Assembly: GCA_025890175.1 (NCBI GenBank)
Contig: JANPYM010000012.1
Span: forward strand, 851,388-915,387
Reading direction: 5' to 3'
Length of the DNA stretch: 64,000 nucleotides
From: Ciborinia camelliae
Taxonomy: Eukaryota > Ascomycota > Leotiomycetes > Helotiales > Sclerotiniaceae
In this document: positions 1 to 12,817 of the stretch, piece after piece
Numbering within the stretch: the first letter of the stretch is position 1
Layout of the letters: the number at the start of each line of letters is the position of its first letter
Notes under the pieces: model-generated
Database searches by the model: none
Told to the model about the DNA's origin: nothing
Seen by the model: only the letters and a program-made list of their open reading frames with translations
Made by a program: the position numbers and the translations under genes

Positions 1-114
1 CCTTTTTAAAGTTTCCCTTTTTAAACGCCCCATCCCATAATTCCCACCTCCCCCTCCCCCCTCCCCCTCCCAAAAAAGTAATCAAGATCCCGAGTTCGCA
101 AACTCGTACACGAG

Positions 115-1319
115 CTAAATAACCTCCTCCCTCTCCCAACCCGAAGGTTTCAAAGATTCAATACCCTTACCCGGTTTCTGGCCCCCCTCCTTCCCATAAA
201 CACTCACAAACGGATTGGGATCGACATCCTGCTTCAGATTTCCCAACGTGTGATTGACCTCGCGATGTTTCGCCTCATCCGCCCTAATATAATACAGGAG
301 ATCCTTCATGCTGCGATGGCCCTCCGGCATGCCCCAATACTCAATCGCCAGATCGGGGGCTTGGAAATTCGGATCCGCCCATTTGGGGAGATGGCCGTTT
401 TCGAGATCCTGGATCGAGAGCGTGTAGGTGAGGACGGCTTCTTCTTCGAGGTAGCCGACGAAGCGGTGGCAGGTGCGCGGGGAAAAGAGGTAGCAGAGGA
501 AAAAGGAGTTGAAGAAGACCCCTTGGGCGCCGAGGATCATGGTGCGCATGAAGAGGCCTGGTTCGTACATTTTGAGGAAGGTGAGGAGATGCATGCGTTC
601 GTTGTATGCTGAATATCAATTGAATTAGCAATTCAAAACTTTGAACAACTTTATATATGTGGCATATGAGGAAAACGTACCTTCTTCCAGCAAAGTTTCA
701 ATCCAGCCATTATCTCTCTTCAAACCCCTCAAACTCCTCAGATGTCTCAACATACCCGCCACCATACCAGGCACACCAGCTACCGACTCCAGAAACACAT
801 AACGAATTAACCATTTTCGCTCACTCATTTGATATGGTTTGGTAGCCGTAAGTGCATTGCTATCGGATGCTTTCTTGGGTGCTTCTACATTGTGTTTGTA
901 TCCCGTAGCGAAATCTGTACACCATCGGAGGAAACGTACCATGCCTAAAGCGACACGATCGGAGAAGTCTCGAGGTTTGCGGTGCGCGAAATAGACTTTG
1001 CTGCGCATTTGTTCGGCGGTATAGCTATTGTGGCATTAGTATTTTGAAATAGTCAAACAGGTATCATTGGAAGGACATACGGTGGATGAGGCCAAGCTGG
1101 TTCGGTTCTCTTAATTTGTCCATGTTCAGGCTCCGGGAACAAATCTCTACCTTTTACCTGAATCTTGGAGCCAGATGTGAATGGTCTTCTCGATTGTACA
1201 TTTGCTGTACATGTCGTTGAAGACAAACCATAGGATTGTGCGAAGAAAGCTACAGCTTTTGATAGCTGTGCTGATGATTGGGTTGAAAAGGGTTTCGTAG
1301 AAACCTTAGATACATACAT
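115..1319 (-). CDS. AOX1: Alternative oxidase, mitochondrial
   Basis: Cyanide-insensitive ubiquinol oxidase of the mitochondrial inner membrane; it passes electrons from ubiquinol to oxygen and bypasses complexes III and IV. Three exons on the minus strand (1319-1081, 1024-681, 608-115) join in frame to 358 aa, with GTATGT and GTACGT donors and TAG/CAG acceptors. The N-terminus (about 60 residues, Ser/Thr/Arg-rich, few acidic residues) looks like a mitochondrial presequence. All six di-iron ligands expected for the family are visible: Glu159 in [12 protein letters not shown], Glu198 and His201 in NERMHL, a Glu at about 250 in [10 protein letters not shown], and Glu306 and His309 in [12 protein letters not shown]. 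Length is normal for fungal AOX. It is intact. The extent of the presequence is inferred. Confidence 0.96.
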
Positions 1320-2347
1320 TGAAAGTATCTAGAATGTACGCAAACTATGACTTTTTTGTTTGTGATACCAGCAAAGGTAAAAGGGAAAACGACAAGTATG
1401 AATGATGGGAAGTATTACTGAACAGTTGCCACGAAAACTAGGAAGATGGCTACTTTTTATTTCACTTGAAAAGATACCTATGTATAGTAACAAATTTACC
1501 ATGAGATAAGCACCAAGCTAGGTTGGCATATATGTCTCGACTTCGAAGAAGATACGGAAAACTTGTACCGGTTTCAATAGAATTTTCATTTGCACTGAAG
1601 ACGAAGAAGAAACGGAATAGCTGAATCTTTTCTTTGTGTGACTCAGCCTCAGGGAAGTTAGAATTCGTGCACTGTCAGCCCGAGAATAATGCAGGACAGC
1701 AAAGGGCAGCAAACAACAAACAAACATCAGCGAAATCTTATTCGCGTTATATTTCCGTCAGCGATCATACCTATGTGAGCTAAGCTTAAACTCTCATGGC
1801 CGAGAAGAGCCAATTAATCGGAATGTGATATTTTGATATTTAATTCAAGGGTTGTGAGTGGATGAAAACGAAAAAAGGGCATTTGAATGGGATTTGATAC
1901 GCCGTTCTCGCCACCCCATCCGTCTCAGCCTTGTGGATCATTTGATCACATGATGACAATAACGCGGATGTTTTAGGGTGTTCTCGTAGCGGTTCTTTCC
2001 GATCAACGCGGAAAGTCAACACGAAAGAATTTTATGTGATCAAAGGGTCATATCTAGGAATTGTAAGAGATGGAAGTTTTGAAATACATATATATCCTCT
2101 CTCGAAGATATATATAGAACGACAGGATTAGGTAATATAAATAGATACCTAAGTAGATAGTAGATTTTCTCTGATGTAGGTATAAAGTAGTACAACACAA
2201 TATGGGCATAATCTTTCGATTGTTTTCATGAATTTGTTCATATATCTGATTGATCTGTCAGGGCATATAGAATATCCCCAAGATGCTCCAATTTAATATC
2301 GCTTCATCTAGTGTCCATAAAACATAATACAACTGGTCTAGATTCTC
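1320..2347. other. Intergenic: AOX promoter and 3' region of next gene
   Basis: No convincing gene. It holds the AOX upstream region and the 3' flank of the 1030-aa gene. Small open frames here have no splice support or domain-like composition. Short ATATAT-rich stretches lie near 2090-2115. Confidence 0.5.
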
Positions 2348-5300
2348 TCAATATCGCGGGTTTGGCCGCCAAAATCTTTGCATTAAGCTAGTTTCCGAAG
2401 CATTCCCGTCCTGGCGTGCGTCTAGTTCCCGGTACCCAGGAAACGGAGTTTGGACTGATTGATGACCACGGTAGTCCATTTCAATTTGTTGTTGAAAGTC
2501 TGGCTGGCGCTCGATCCAAGGTTCCTGGAGATAATGGTTGCCACTACCCCAGTGGTTATATTCATCTCCTCGAATATCTCGAGGTTGGTAGCCATCGGTT
2601 TGAAAATTGAGACCCGAATTTTCGTAGCGGGGTCCCATCCCCTCGGGCCCTGACATTGAATCTTCATATACGTTTGCTTCTTGAGTTCCGATCTCGCCGA
2701 GGTCACCGATATAACGGCGATTCTCGAGGACATCCTCCACTTCAAAGGACATTTCCTGTTCTGTTTCTACATTACCCCAATTCTCTTCGTAGCTTTCCGT
2801 ATTGAAGTAAGACCCTTCTGCTTCACATTCTTCATATCCTTCACCACTTTCATTGAAAAGAGCGTTTGCTATTTGCTCTTGCTCTTGCTCTTGCTCGTAC
2901 TCCAGTTGTTGAACATAGAGGGAAGGAAGTCGAATAAGGGGCGAACGTGGAATAGATGCGATATGGTGCCTTGGCGACTCATGCCTGCTTCGGAGTCTTC
3001 GCTTAAAATGAGGTTCAGTAGGAAGCTGGTAATCCCCCATATTTGGATTGATGTGTGAAGTTATTCCTAACGGTGTTTGGGTTCTGCCGTTCAGATATGC
3101 TGTCCTCATCAAAATTGGCTGGCTCTCCCTTTCACCCATCACTTCGATTGGAGGGCTTGCGTTTCTGCTAGTATTGTTGGTGATTTCTCTTTGATCTACC
3201 CGATACTGATAGTTGTGTTGAAATTGCGGACTTTTTGATAAAGACATCTGCTCGGAAACTGGTGGCTTGAGTATGACTTGCTTCTGCCTCTCGCTTGTGT
3301 CGGCATGGGATATTGGAATCTGTCCGTTGATATCTCCCTTCACACTCGAAGATTGAACAGGAGCAGATTCCGTTCGCCGAATTTCCTTTCCTGAAATGCC
3401 GGAAATTGACAAAGGAGAATTTTCTCTACTTTCGTCGCTAGCTTCCCGGATTACTGGAAGGGTAGTTGATGGGCGTTTGATTCGAGCATTGCGTGCCATT
3501 TGTTGACGAGTGAGTGGTGCTGGTATGGGTGCTTCCGCAGACTTCAAAAGATGCTTTGGCGATTTGGAAGGCGATTTGGGATCCTCCTCCTTTCGATACC
3601 AGCCACGATTCGAATCATAATACTCAACGACAATCCTGCGACGTCCGTCATCGCAAATTTCTACAGTATCGGGAGGTCTTCTATTCACAAGGGGTTCTTC
3701 TGTCTTCCTTTGTATGTCTGATGAAGGCCGGGGTAAACAGTCTTGTTGCTGGAAATTTGGAGGTCGGCCAATTTCATAAGAATTCTTGGCAGAATCTATG
3801 CTCAATCTAGATGAATCTTCGCTAGTCTCAATGGGGTCAGTTGTAGGTACGCTGTGATTTTCTCTAGTCCCGTGAAGTCCTTTGCTTGTCGCCTCTCGCA
3901 CATGAGACTTTCGTTTACTTGAATTCTCAATACCTGTATCCTTGAATATCCCTGTTCGTTCGATAGAACTTCGTACCGAGTCCGGCGTCGCGCTATCTTG
4001 CCTCCGACAATATTGTTCTCTTGCTTGACGTAAGGCTATAGTAGCCCCAGGAGAATTTTGGGACTCTGACCATGTCACAATTGTATCGGCAGTCTCTGAG
4101 TACATATTATGGTGGCCGACTTCCTCGGAAGGAAATTGAGGAGTGGGTTCTCGAGGGAAACATATATGATTAGACTGGTTGCGAGACTCTATCAGATTAC
4201 TTTCTGTGTTATCAACACGAGACGTCAAATTGTCCGTGGAGTACTGATGTCGATCATATTCACGGTCTCTCCTCAATTGCCTCTCGTAGAGAGAGGCCTC
4301 ATGTATTGAAGTTGGAGAGGTGGGATCCTCGAAAGTAGAACTATTGTCCCGTATCGGCGTCTTGGATGGCTTGAAGAATGTTGCTATCTCATCTTGCTTT
4401 CGAGCGGCTTTCTTCTTTTCCTTTGCACGACTTTTAGGGACAACAATGGTATCGTTGACATGAGACTTCTTGTCAGAGCGCTGGAGAAATTCCATTTCTG
4501 AGAATGCAAGGTCAGGCACTTATGAATGAGTTAGCAATTTCTCAAGAAACTTTTACGAAAGATACTCACACCCTCGTCGTCTGGGTGGAGAAGAAGCTCT
4601 GCCATTTTGGAAGATACCGGGTCCGTTAGATGGACGCGTCTGGTATGATCAGTTTCTGAACCTCAATTTCAAGAATCTACTCACCGTTAGACGATCTTGA
4701 CCTATTTTGTTCGATGCGAAATTTTTCATAAGATCCCCACTGGCCTTCCTTGCAGCCTTTTTTCGGTCTCCTTTCTTCTCGCGCCTAGTTTTTATTGGTT
4801 TCTCGACAACCTCTGCCTTGTTACTTTTCTTTTTTGTGTCATATCGATCCTCTCTTGTCTTATGGCGTGGCCGTTTCTCAAACGTTTCTTGTTTTTGTTG
4901 CATCACCGAGGGTTGAGAGGAGCTAGAAGTCATAGTCGATGGCGCATTCTTCTGATGTTTGTGAGTTTTTGTTGTTTCTTCACCATGGGTGGCGGCGCGC
5001 GACTTTTGGGGGGTTTTAGTAGTTTCTTTTACAATTGGCGCCGTTGGAGCTCCGAGTAAAGAACTATCAGAAGATACGTGTTCTTTATTGGGCTTCAGAT
5101 TCAACTTTTTTGTATCCTTATTCTGTCCAGATTTATGCACTGTATGAATATAGTCAGATTTTCTGGCTCTCTCTTCTAGACTCTCTAGGTCTCGAGGAGG
5201 TGTCAGTGCTTGAATCTTCGAGAAGCTTAACATGCGATGTGATATCTTACCTGTCCTAGGGCTTGGTTGTCTTAACGATTCGACAATGTCCCCATTTTGA

Positions 5301-5536
5301 GTTTGCGCAAGCCAGTTGCGAACATAATTATTATCTCCTGATAGTTCATTTTGATCTCTAATTGCAAGTGGCTGTCTCCTTTCCGCCAATCTCTCTAGGG
5401 AATGGGAATGACTTTGGGCGTGCTTTTGATTTGCCGTATCGTGATGGCTATGCTTGTGGTGTTTTCCCGACTCTCCATGTCTACTTTTATGCTCGTGGGT
5501 GTGCTTACGCTTGCGAGAATGATGATTGTTCTCCAT
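2348..5536 (-). CDS. Large disordered nuclear-type protein with a PIP-box-like motif
   Basis: Three exons (5536-4685, 4639-4570, 4518-2348; donors GTGAGT, acceptors CAG and AAG) give 1030 aa. The start is the Met of MENNHHSRKRKH; an in-frame Met 42 nt upstream is less likely. The first 45 residues are His/Lys/Arg/Ser-rich, and almost the whole protein is low in hydrophobic residues, so it should be disordered. The 70-nt middle exon and its junctions encode the compact stretch RPSNGPGIFQNGRASSP followed by LPDLAFSEMEFL, the most domain-like part and, from memory, conserved in other fungal hypothetical proteins. Residues 349-356 read QDEIATFF, a full match to the PCNA-interacting consensus Qxx[ILM]xx[FY][FY], inside a Lys/Arg-rich context. 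A Glu-Gln repeat is coded near 2870-2905. No catalytic domain seen; function unknown. Confidence 0.85.
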
Positions 5537-8500
5537 TTGAGTAAATGCAAATATATACACGCGTGGGATAAATAGCAACGGATAAGCTTGCCGTGCGACT
5601 TGATGGAAAATTGATGATATGAAACTCTGTGGATGAAAGAAAGAAATGACGAACTCACATGGTGAGTAGCGAACGCAATTGCTCTTCCCAACTTAGGGAA
5701 GGTACGATTAAGGAGTGACGGAAGGGAACGAAGGGAAGGCACGAACCTGCCTTATTTGCACTCGAGTGCCCTTCAACTCGGGAGGGAGCGTAAGGTAGGG
5801 AACATTATCAAAGTAATGAAAGTATCTAGAACACTTTCCTTAGGTAAAAGAATTTTAATTCCATCGTAAAGACTTAAAGAGATGTTCCTTAAGCAGATCG
5901 ATCATATCAAGAAAAATCCGGTTCCTTCCATGTTACCATCATGATGTTTCGCTATTGCTGAGGACGTCCTCTTACGAGGGATCTTGATCTTTGGATCCTT
6001 ACTGAATTCTGATTCTATCAAATCATTAAGGAGAGCCAAGCTACTGCCAAACCTCCATACTGTACTGGAGTACCTACTAGGTAAGCTTACCGCAAAAGCC
6101 GCATAATATCATAAATGTATTGATGGTGGAGAACCCAAAAAGCGGTGTGGGTAGTTACAGCCCTATCATCCACATATGCAAACAACAACTCCAGCTGGAG
6201 TGTCCAAACGGAGCTTTCCAATCCAAAAATTGCCATGACCTGTAAATTTGACAATAATGTTCATCATTGATCTCGAATCTCGATACCACCTACGCATCAC
6301 CTGATCGAGGGGAAATGCGAGTGATGCTGTGAGATGTGAGTTATCACGATAATCAACACACCTCACATACCTATCTTTCATGGGTAGCATTGTTACACCG
6401 AACCGGGAGATCTCTGCAGTGATGTACCCAGTACCTTAGAATGAGATATGTATGGTACAAGCTGTACATTTTCATCGACGATATGAAAATCTGATTATCT
6501 GGCATTTCCTTTCGTACCACCACTGCCACGACTCCCCGCTTCAAGATATTCGAATGAAAGGCTTACGCAGCATGTCGCCATCCACCAGGATTTGACTCCT
6601 TAAGGACGGTAGGTTAAGTTACCCGTGAAATCTAGACGAGGCTTTGATTGAGGTACTGTAACATTGATTGGCTTACATAGTCCATTGTGCTTCATTTGAG
6701 AAGTCATAATCAAATGAGTTCTAGATTTTTGGGTTACTTGTTGTCAAAACCAAGTACTGTAGGCTGTAGCGTCGCATAGAATCAAATATCCGGCGGAAGG
6801 AATGGATTAGTCTTACTAGATAGTCCTAGAGAGATATGCATCTGGCCGAATCAATTTCTGATTTGGTATAAGTTGGTATGCACGTGGGCTGAATTTGATG
6901 CATGATGCTATGTATGTTCCAAGGTTTGTTTGTATGCAGAAGATCGAAGATGGTGGAGACTTTTTGTAGTGTGATTGTGGGTAAATGGCTGCGTTTGTAA
7001 ATTGCGAAAATTGAGGAAGATGAAGATGAGAAGGAGGTACTGTACAGAGTACAGAAGCATATCGATGCGAAGGATGCGAAGGATCTGAAGAAAAATGAAT
7101 GGTGAAGCTCTAACAAACCTACCATGCATCGATCGCATTGAAGCACCAATATATATACAGTAGATGATACATTGCTGATATTGCTGATATTGATTGTCAT
7201 ATTGAAACAGGGAGAACTCGGGATTTATTTAATAGAAAAGAGGAACAGAAGCTCGTACTCCCTTCCAAGGGGAAGGTTCTCTTATATTCCATTCTCTATA
7301 CTCTGTACATAATTATCAAATCAATCATTCTTTGATAAGGCAGTGACACAGTGGGACTTGCCTACATTCGCAATTTGTGTAACTCTCATCCTCTAAGCTC
7401 TCTGGTAGTTGTTCTTGTCTGTCCCACCCACCTTGACTTCAATCAAAGCTCCTCAATCAAAGCTGTCACGGGCATTGGTCGGTGTTTGCAGTGAGTGAGG
7501 CACAGCCCTGAGGTTAGGTAATTGGTGAAAACTCCACAACTTTCAAAAGACCTTGGATGTTTGATCAACCTACCCTACCCCACCTCGCCCACCTGGCATC
7601 CTTGTCTAGCTGTGAGAAGTTCTAGGGTATCTGTATCAGTTGCGGTAATAATCAATCATAGCAATCTTCCATTTGGAACCCAAGCTCTTGTGTTGTTGGC
7701 AGAAGATTGAAGCTCTGAGCTGCTCTACACCAAAGCTCAATAATAGCTTCTTATCATCTCATGTCAAATCACCCCATCCCAATCCAATAGTGGTCATATC
7801 TGCAACAGTTGGTAGAATAGAATATATATGATAGGATGCAGGATGTAGGATGTAGGATGTAAGAATCCACACAAGCATACAAGACCTGATAAAGATAAAG
7901 ATAAAGCTTGAGAAGCTAGCTACGTGGACCTAGGTACGGTACACCTTAGGTATGACTGAAAGGGTTATCGAAAAGAACTCCAGGTAATTCCAGCTCCTGA
8001 TTAACTGTACTTGGTAGAAAAGACATTCTGATCTTTCAACCTTTTTTTAGGTATATTGTTGAAGATATCCATGTTATCAGTTCCCGACTGTACCTATGTT
8101 ACGGTAGTGAATGTTGAGGACATCAATTGTAATCCATTGCACCACACGGAGCCGAATACCGGAGACATAGTAGCTGGTATATTTTGTTATCGGGCCCAGA
8201 CATCCAGTGAGATTGGGCAAAAATTCAAAGGGAAGATCTTTTATATCAATCAAATCCCCATGAATGTCAAAATGATCCTTTTGGGGAGAACACAGTGGCA
8301 CAGCACCGGAGAGTGAAAAGAAGATTTGCTTCTTCCACCAATCACCTTGAGAAGAAAGTTGAAAGCAGGGTTCCCATTAAGCCACGGCTTCACACAGTCC
8401 ATTGAACATCACGCAAATCTTCTCTTCTCTTCACTTCACCTTCAACCGGTGTCTGCATTATGCTTGCCGGCCGGATGTCACACGGGAAATGTGAGGTTCG

Positions 8501-9665
8501 TATCTCGTATTGGTCATATTGGTGGATTGAAGTGAAGTGAAGTGAAGTGAAGTGAGAATTGAAAAAAAACCTAGAACCCCTCCTCTCTTTACCTACCTAC
8601 ATTTATATGCAACTCAACCAACCCAACCATGGGAAAAATATCTGAGGAATCATCATTTTTCAATTGGTTGAATATTGATCGTAAATCAAATCATCATTAT
8701 TGAAGCCATAATATGGTACCAGACGTGAATTCTTGGATTCACACGCTACCTATATTTATTTCATCATGTGGGATAAGAAAGGGTTTGACTCTTCACTCTT
8801 GACTCTTGAGGTTATTTTGTTGTTGAGAAGCTTGGAACTTGGTAAACGGACCAGGGAGGTAAATTTAGGTGGGAGGTCAAACAAGGGTCGAAGTCGAGTG
8901 GGTCCGTGAGCCATCAAGGTGGGTGAATTATATGGATGGATCAATCAACGGTCGAGCTTGGTCAAGCCTGGTCAAGGAATCTCCCTTGGTGCTTTAAGAC
9001 TAGTGAATCATATGGGAGGGGCAAATCATAATGGATGGGCAATAATAATAATAATACAGCTATAATGTAATAATGCAGTCTCTTTCAATTCCCCCGCTTT
9101 GCGCTTAAGGAAAACTTCCCTACCTTACACTCCATCTTGAACCTTTCTTCCTACAACTTATTTTCATCCTTCTTACAACCTTTTTACAATCCAACCTCAC
9201 TCGACTCAAATTCTCAAATACCCTCCTTCGCGATTTTAATTTCGCATTCTTACCTCTTTTATCAGATCGCACTGTCCTTTCAGTCGCCCGATTGATAATA
9301 TCTTTCTCACGATCTGTGTTCCCCCCAACTCAGACAGATACCTTTCCTCACAACAACCAAACAAAGAAATTTCGATATTTCGCCGTCAACTCGACTTATT
9401 CTAACCCTTCAAGAAGTTCGTCTGATTCTCCTGCTTGCGCGCATTGACTTAACCGTCTTTGCGATTTGATTCTAAATTTACTCACATCACCTTTCCATTC
9501 CATATATCCGCTTTGCGGAGTCCTGTTTTGCCTCGATGTATCTTTCTTTGTGTGATCCGTCCGTTTCTCGTATACACAACTTCCGCCTGAAATGGCGCGA
9601 TTCTTTTTGTGTGAATGCGTGCGGACATTGAGACTTTCAGCCAGGTTTTCGAGAAATTATCAAGA
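5537..9665. other. 4-kb spacer including the long leader of the RRM gene
   Basis: No gene I can support. Open frames of 60-125 codons occur on both strands but lack splice continuity or domain signals. Local repeats: GGATGTA units near 7833-7862, GAAGT units at about 8530-8556, AATAAT near 9040-9057. From about 9090 to 9665 the plus strand is strongly pyrimidine-rich, as in long 5' leaders of highly expressed fungal genes, and probably belongs to the RRM gene transcript. Confidence 0.5.
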
Positions 9666-10634
9666 ATGTCTAAATTATTTATCGGGTAAGTCCACAAAAT
9701 TTTCACATTCTATTCCAAACCATCACTTGACAGATTGACTAACATTCATGAAATAGTGGCCTTGCATGGCACACAGATGAGAACGCTCTCCGTGAGAAGT
9801 TCTCTGAATTCGGAACAGTTGAAGAAGCTGTATGTTCCACGATTCATTTTTCGATAAGCTCGAGTTGAAGATAAGAAACTGATACATTTAATACAGGTTG
9901 TTGTCAAGGACCGCGACACTGGTCGCAGCCGTGGCTTTGGCTTTGTCCGCTATGGACAGGGCAACAACCCTGAGTCCTCCCCAGAAGCTGATGCCGAGAA
10001 GGCTATTCAGGAGATGAACAGTGTTGAGTATGATTGTCCCGAGATGCATGTTCTTGACCATAAGCTAAGATACATGTAGGTTTGATGGCCGCACCATCCG
10101 TGTCGACAAGGCTTCCGAGCGCTCAGGAAATGAACGCAGTGGCGGTGGTGGATTCGGTGGTGGCCGAGGCGGCGGAGGAGGATATGGAGGCCGTGGCGGC
10201 GGTGGCTATGGAGGTGGTGGTGGAGGATACGGTGGTGGCCGTAACTATGACAACAACAACTCCGGTGGCGGCTACTCCGGTGGAGGTGGTTACAGTGGAG
10301 GTAAGACTTTCCTCTACGATCCCCCCTCAAAGATGACATGAACCATATTGACGATTGATGATATAGGTGGCGGTTACTCTGGTGGAGGTAAGCGATCTCG
10401 CCCGACCAGTCTGTCGTGAATACGTTGAATTCCATTTACTAACAATTGAGATGATAAAGGCGGCTACAATGGAGGCGGCGGCGGTGGTAAGTCGCATCAC
10501 ATATAACCACTTTTATTTTCTTACACGTATACTAATGGTACATAGGCTACTCCGGTGGTGGTGGCGGATACTCCGGTGGAGGAGGTTACGACCGTGGACA
10601 AGGTGGTGGAAACGCCGGCCAATGGGGAAACTAA
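9666..10634 (+). CDS. Glycine-rich RNA-binding protein (single RRM)
   Basis: Seven exons: 9666-9685, 9757-9829, 9897-10027, 10080-10300, 10367-10387, 10460-10486, 10546-10634; 193 aa. Residues 3 to about 84 form one RRM with RNP2 LFIGGL (4-9) and RNP1 RGFGFVRY (43-50). The rest is a Gly/Tyr/Ser/Arg low-complexity tail of GGGYSGG-type repeats ending GQWGN. Such proteins bind RNA, act in stress response and splicing or as RNA chaperones, and the tails favour self-association. Exons 5 and 6 are only 21 and 27 nt, both flanked by phase-1 introns, so skipping either changes tail repeat number without frameshift. The ATG is fixed by exon 1, which ends inside the RNP2 glycines. Very similar to plant and fungal GRP proteins; the specific RNA targets cannot be told. 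Confidence 0.93.
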
Positions 10635-11035
10635 ATTTGTTTGTCGAGTGGATGGTGTGTTCTCCCCGACCTCTCAATTTTGAGGACAAGAAAAGTCAGC
10701 CTTGGGTTTTCAGCGAAGGTTTATTGTGTGGTGGATTTTAGGACGTTATCGTTTTCGATGGCAACCTGAGATCAACCTCGTGGTTTCTGGCAGCGGTTCT
10801 GATCTGGCGAGCTGTATGGCTTGCATGGAGTTTGGAGGGAGCATCTTACCTTGCTCAAAGTCACTTTTTCTTTTTAACATCTCACGAATGTTTCTAAAGT
10901 CTGCCTGTATTTTCGACTCTCGATCACTTTGATCAAGGTCTCTTTATGAAGACTGCACCTTTGCAGGTCTTTCTAATAGTCTATGGCAATAATACCCCAA
11001 AAAGGGAATGAATGAATGGCTCTTTCACAAATACA
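10635..11035. other. 3' region between convergent genes
   Basis: The 3'UTR of the RRM gene and the 3' flank of the ChaC gene, which converge here once the false duplication is collapsed. From 10775 the sequence is the left copy of the duplicated block. No independent gene seen. Confidence 0.55.
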
Positions 11036-12546
11036 TCACTTCTCAGTCTCCTCTTTCTCATCCGTGCTTGTAACCCTCTTGAGCTCATGATCTATAATCT
11101 TTGTGTGACATGCTTCTGCTTCGACACCTACTTGCCTCTCAGCTATCTTCCGAACCCTATCTGCCAGGTCCTTGACATGCTCATCGCCACTCTCAGGACT
11201 CAGCTCATCCACTAGATACATCAGCATAATGATTCTTCGGAATAAACCCACTCTCCGCTCAACCATCACTAACAACCTTCGGCGTCAAGCAAGCCCTCCC
11301 TCCACCTTCGCTGGGGACCAGACTATATATTATAATACAACAACGGGGATTGAGAAGAGAAAGAGAAAGGGGAAGGGGAAAGAAAGTATAATATAATATA
11401 AGAAGGACTACCTAGGTAGGTAGGTATCTATGTAGTTCTCCATCTCCATCTCCATTCTCCCAAGCTTTTTAACGGGGAAGAAAAAGAAAGGGGGATCACC
11501 TACACGCGACATCCAAACACCAGAGATAATCCCGGTTCGGGCCGCTGGGACCCTCGCTCTTCCAGATGTGCTCGGCTAGCGCCTGCGGCTCTTGCGGGCC
11601 GGTAAATTGCGCGTTCGTCGGGGTTCCGATGTAGACGAGGGTTTGGATGGGGTGGAGGAAGGGGTGGAGGAGGAGGAGGAGGGGGAGGGGGAAGAGGGGT
11701 AAAAAGATGTATAGTGGATGCTATATCCATTGATCTCGCGGATGTCGAGATACGCGCGCACTTCGGCGATCTTGGAGGCGTGGATTCGATACGCGGTTCC
11801 CCATACTTTGGGGGTGGTCGTGATGGTCGTGATGGGCGTGCTGGTACTGGTGCTGGTACGGGTGCTGGTTGTTTCCGAGGGGAGCGGGTGCGGATCTTCA
11901 AGCGTGAGCCAGTAGGTGTGTGGGATGAGGGTTACGACGCGCCCGGGGGAGCGGGGCGTTCCTCGGTGGTCTTCGCTGGTGGGGGAGGGGCGCGGTTAGA
12001 TGATGTGATGGATTGGGGTGGGGTGAGGTTTGGGGTGAGGTTCGGGGTGGATGATGGGGTGGATGATTTGGGGGAAAGGTGTGGGTGGAAAAGGTGTGGG
12101 CGGGCGTTGTGTGATATGATGGGTGAGATAGATGAGATGAAACGAGGGGCTAATTGGGGATTTTACCTGGCCTAGATGGATTGGTTTGTTAGCTAATCTT
12201 CTTCTTCTTCTTCTTCTTCCTCCTTCTCCTCTTCTTCTTCCTCCTCCTCCTCCTGTTCCTCCTCCTTCTCCTCATCGAAATCAGATCCCACAAAGAAACA
12301 AACAAACAAGCAAGCATCTTCCCTCCAATCCCAATCTCAACCCGATCTCTAACACAAGACCAAGACCAAGACCAGACAAGTCTTCTCGATAGATAGGAAT
12401 TCCCATACAGTACAATAGAATACAATAGAACAGAACAAACTCCAGTCCAGCAAGACGCGATTACCAGATTGCAACTTCACTTCACTTGACTTGACTTGAC
12501 TAGACTTGACTTACCTGCCAAAATCTCCGCACGTATCCGGTTACAT
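10775..12546. repeat. Left copy of gap-flanking direct duplication 1
   Basis: 1772 bp matching 12557-14329 almost base for base, ending abruptly at the N gap. It has one G fewer in a G-run near 11650 (four against five in the other copy). Best explained as the overlapping end of the upstream contig that the assembler failed to merge. Confidence 0.93.
11036..12546 (-). pseudogene. Frameshifted partial copy of the ChaC gene (assembly artefact)
   Basis: Contains the last part of exon 3, the 5-nt exon (12171-12167) and exons 5 and 6 (last exon 11211-11036) of the ChaC gene, then stops at the N gap. The missing G near 11650 shifts the frame within the Ser/Pro-rich stretch before the TLVYIGTP segment. 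It is not a biological second gene unless the duplication is real. Confidence 0.85.
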
Positions 12547-12556
12547 NNNNNNNNNN
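12547..12556. other. Assembly gap (10 N)
   Basis: Ten Ns exactly between the two copies of a 1.77-kb sequence; a nominal scaffolding gap, not a measured distance. Confidence 0.99.
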
Positions 12557-12817
12557 ACCTCGTGGTTTCTGGCAGCGGTTCTGATCTGGCGAGCTGTATG
12601 GCTTGCATGGAGTTTGGAGGGAGCATCTTACCTTGCTCAAAGTCACTTTTTCTTTTTAACATCTCACGAATGTTTCTAAAGTCTGCCTGTATTTTCGACT
12701 CTCGATCACTTTGATCAAGGTCTCTTTATGAAGACTGCACCTTTGCAGGTCTTTCTAATAGTCTATGGCAATAATACCCCAAAAAGGGAATGAATGAATG
12801 GCTCTTTCACAAATACA

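Noticed and set aside
8056..8316. 86-codon plus-strand frame with fairly balanced composition
   Set aside because: No neighbouring exon with good splice sites and no recognisable domain; length is within chance expectation.
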